DNA of 64,000 bases from Poriferisodalis sp965262965 (lineage in GTDB: Bacteria; Actinomycetota; Acidimicrobiia; Acidimicrobiales; Poriferisodalaceae), in the NCBI RefSeq assembly GCF_965262965.1, contig NZ_OZ253573.1, positions 2,232,001 through 2,296,000 of the forward strand, read 5' to 3'. Position numbers and translations under genes: made by a program. Of this stretch, positions 63,878-64,000 are shown piece after piece. Positions within the stretch are counted from its first letter, which is position 1; the number at the start of each line of letters is the position of its first letter. Under the pieces are notes generated by a model. The model searched no databases, was not told where the DNA came from, and was given only the letters and a program-made list of their open reading frames with translations.

Positions 63878-64000
63878 TGAACGAAGTCGACCCCCGGCTG
63901 GTCGCTCTCGCCGCGCCAACTGTGGCAGGTCGACGTCAGCATGACAGCGGTGCTCGATTTGACAGACGTCGCCGTTGTGGATCTGCTCCAGATCTCCCCC
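63878..64000 (+). pseudogene. RES-type toxin fragment, running off the window
   Basis: An ATG at 63878 follows the antitoxin immediately, but the recognisable toxin sequence is in another frame (from about 63904): SPRQLWQVDVSMTAVLDLTDVAVVDLLQISP, the middle of a RES-domain NAD-degrading toxin. The N-terminal third with the Arg/Glu/Ser active-site region is missing or out of frame. The right window edge prevents further judgement. Confidence 0.5.

Overview
The window is GC-rich (roughly two thirds G+C by eye) with many GTG starts. It looks chromosomal and comes from a high-GC actinobacterium. The type-B three-subunit succinate dehydrogenase (SdhC-SdhA-SdhB), a PHP-type DnaE, an LppM-like protein and the IS types fit Actinobacteria. 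A member of Acidimicrobiia or a relative is my best guess, but that is inference. No rRNA, tRNA or CRISPR array was recognised.

Layout. 1-2921: compatible-solute ABC transporter (ATPase plus an unusual double permease). 3020-9014: LppM-like remnant, MFS exporter, membrane pyrophosphatase, NhaA antiporter, STAS protein, forming a cation and pH homeostasis block. 9072-12259: a TetR regulator with a clear palindromic operator between a divergent luciferase-like oxidoreductase and a downstream MFS transporter. 12320-17302: MoxR-like ATPase and VWA protein (a chelatase-like pair), then a truncated glycoside hydrolase 2-like protein without its catalytic glutamate. 17326-20998: a two-gene module (STAS-like/GHKL ATPase plus a large protein with a degenerate phosphoribosyltransferase-like core), an undescribed-looking candidate conflict or signalling system. 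21308-24966: sdhCAB, with a 28-bp tandem duplication at the sdhC/sdhA junction. 25026-31989: a broken cell-wall-binding/beta-propeller gene, a PQQ-type sugar dehydrogenase lipoprotein, a PPOX protein, an NfeD-flotillin operon and TerC. 32032-34556: Fic protein and a stand-alone HD protein. 34652-41772: dnaE, a small membrane protein, thrS and a zinc-less-looking MDR dehydrogenase.

41881-50483 is an accessory island. It holds a RusA-like resolvase coupled to a REase-like/HEPN protein, a ribbon-helix-helix gene interrupted by a stop codon, an McrBC-type restriction pair with an unusual duplicated N-terminus, a truncated PIN toxin, a decayed IS256-family element with terminal repeats and target duplication nested in an IS21-type remnant, and a haem peroxidase remnant. 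50559-57819 returns to ordinary chromosome: aquaporin, hemB, SCP2-like, Fpg/Nei glycosylase, nitroreductase, two SDRs and a sigma factor with a very long C-terminal tail.

57873-64000 is a second accessory island. It holds a defective IS3-like element, a 'mobile mystery' HTH/Fic pair with a palindromic operator, an unknown 461-residue protein, an Abi/HEPN protein bracketed by two copies of a broken ABC transporter segment, and a Xre-RES toxin-antitoxin remnant at the right edge. The two islands share a pattern of defence or toxin-antitoxin genes mixed with decayed mobile elements, and many of the accessory genes are frameshifted or truncated while neighbouring housekeeping genes are intact.
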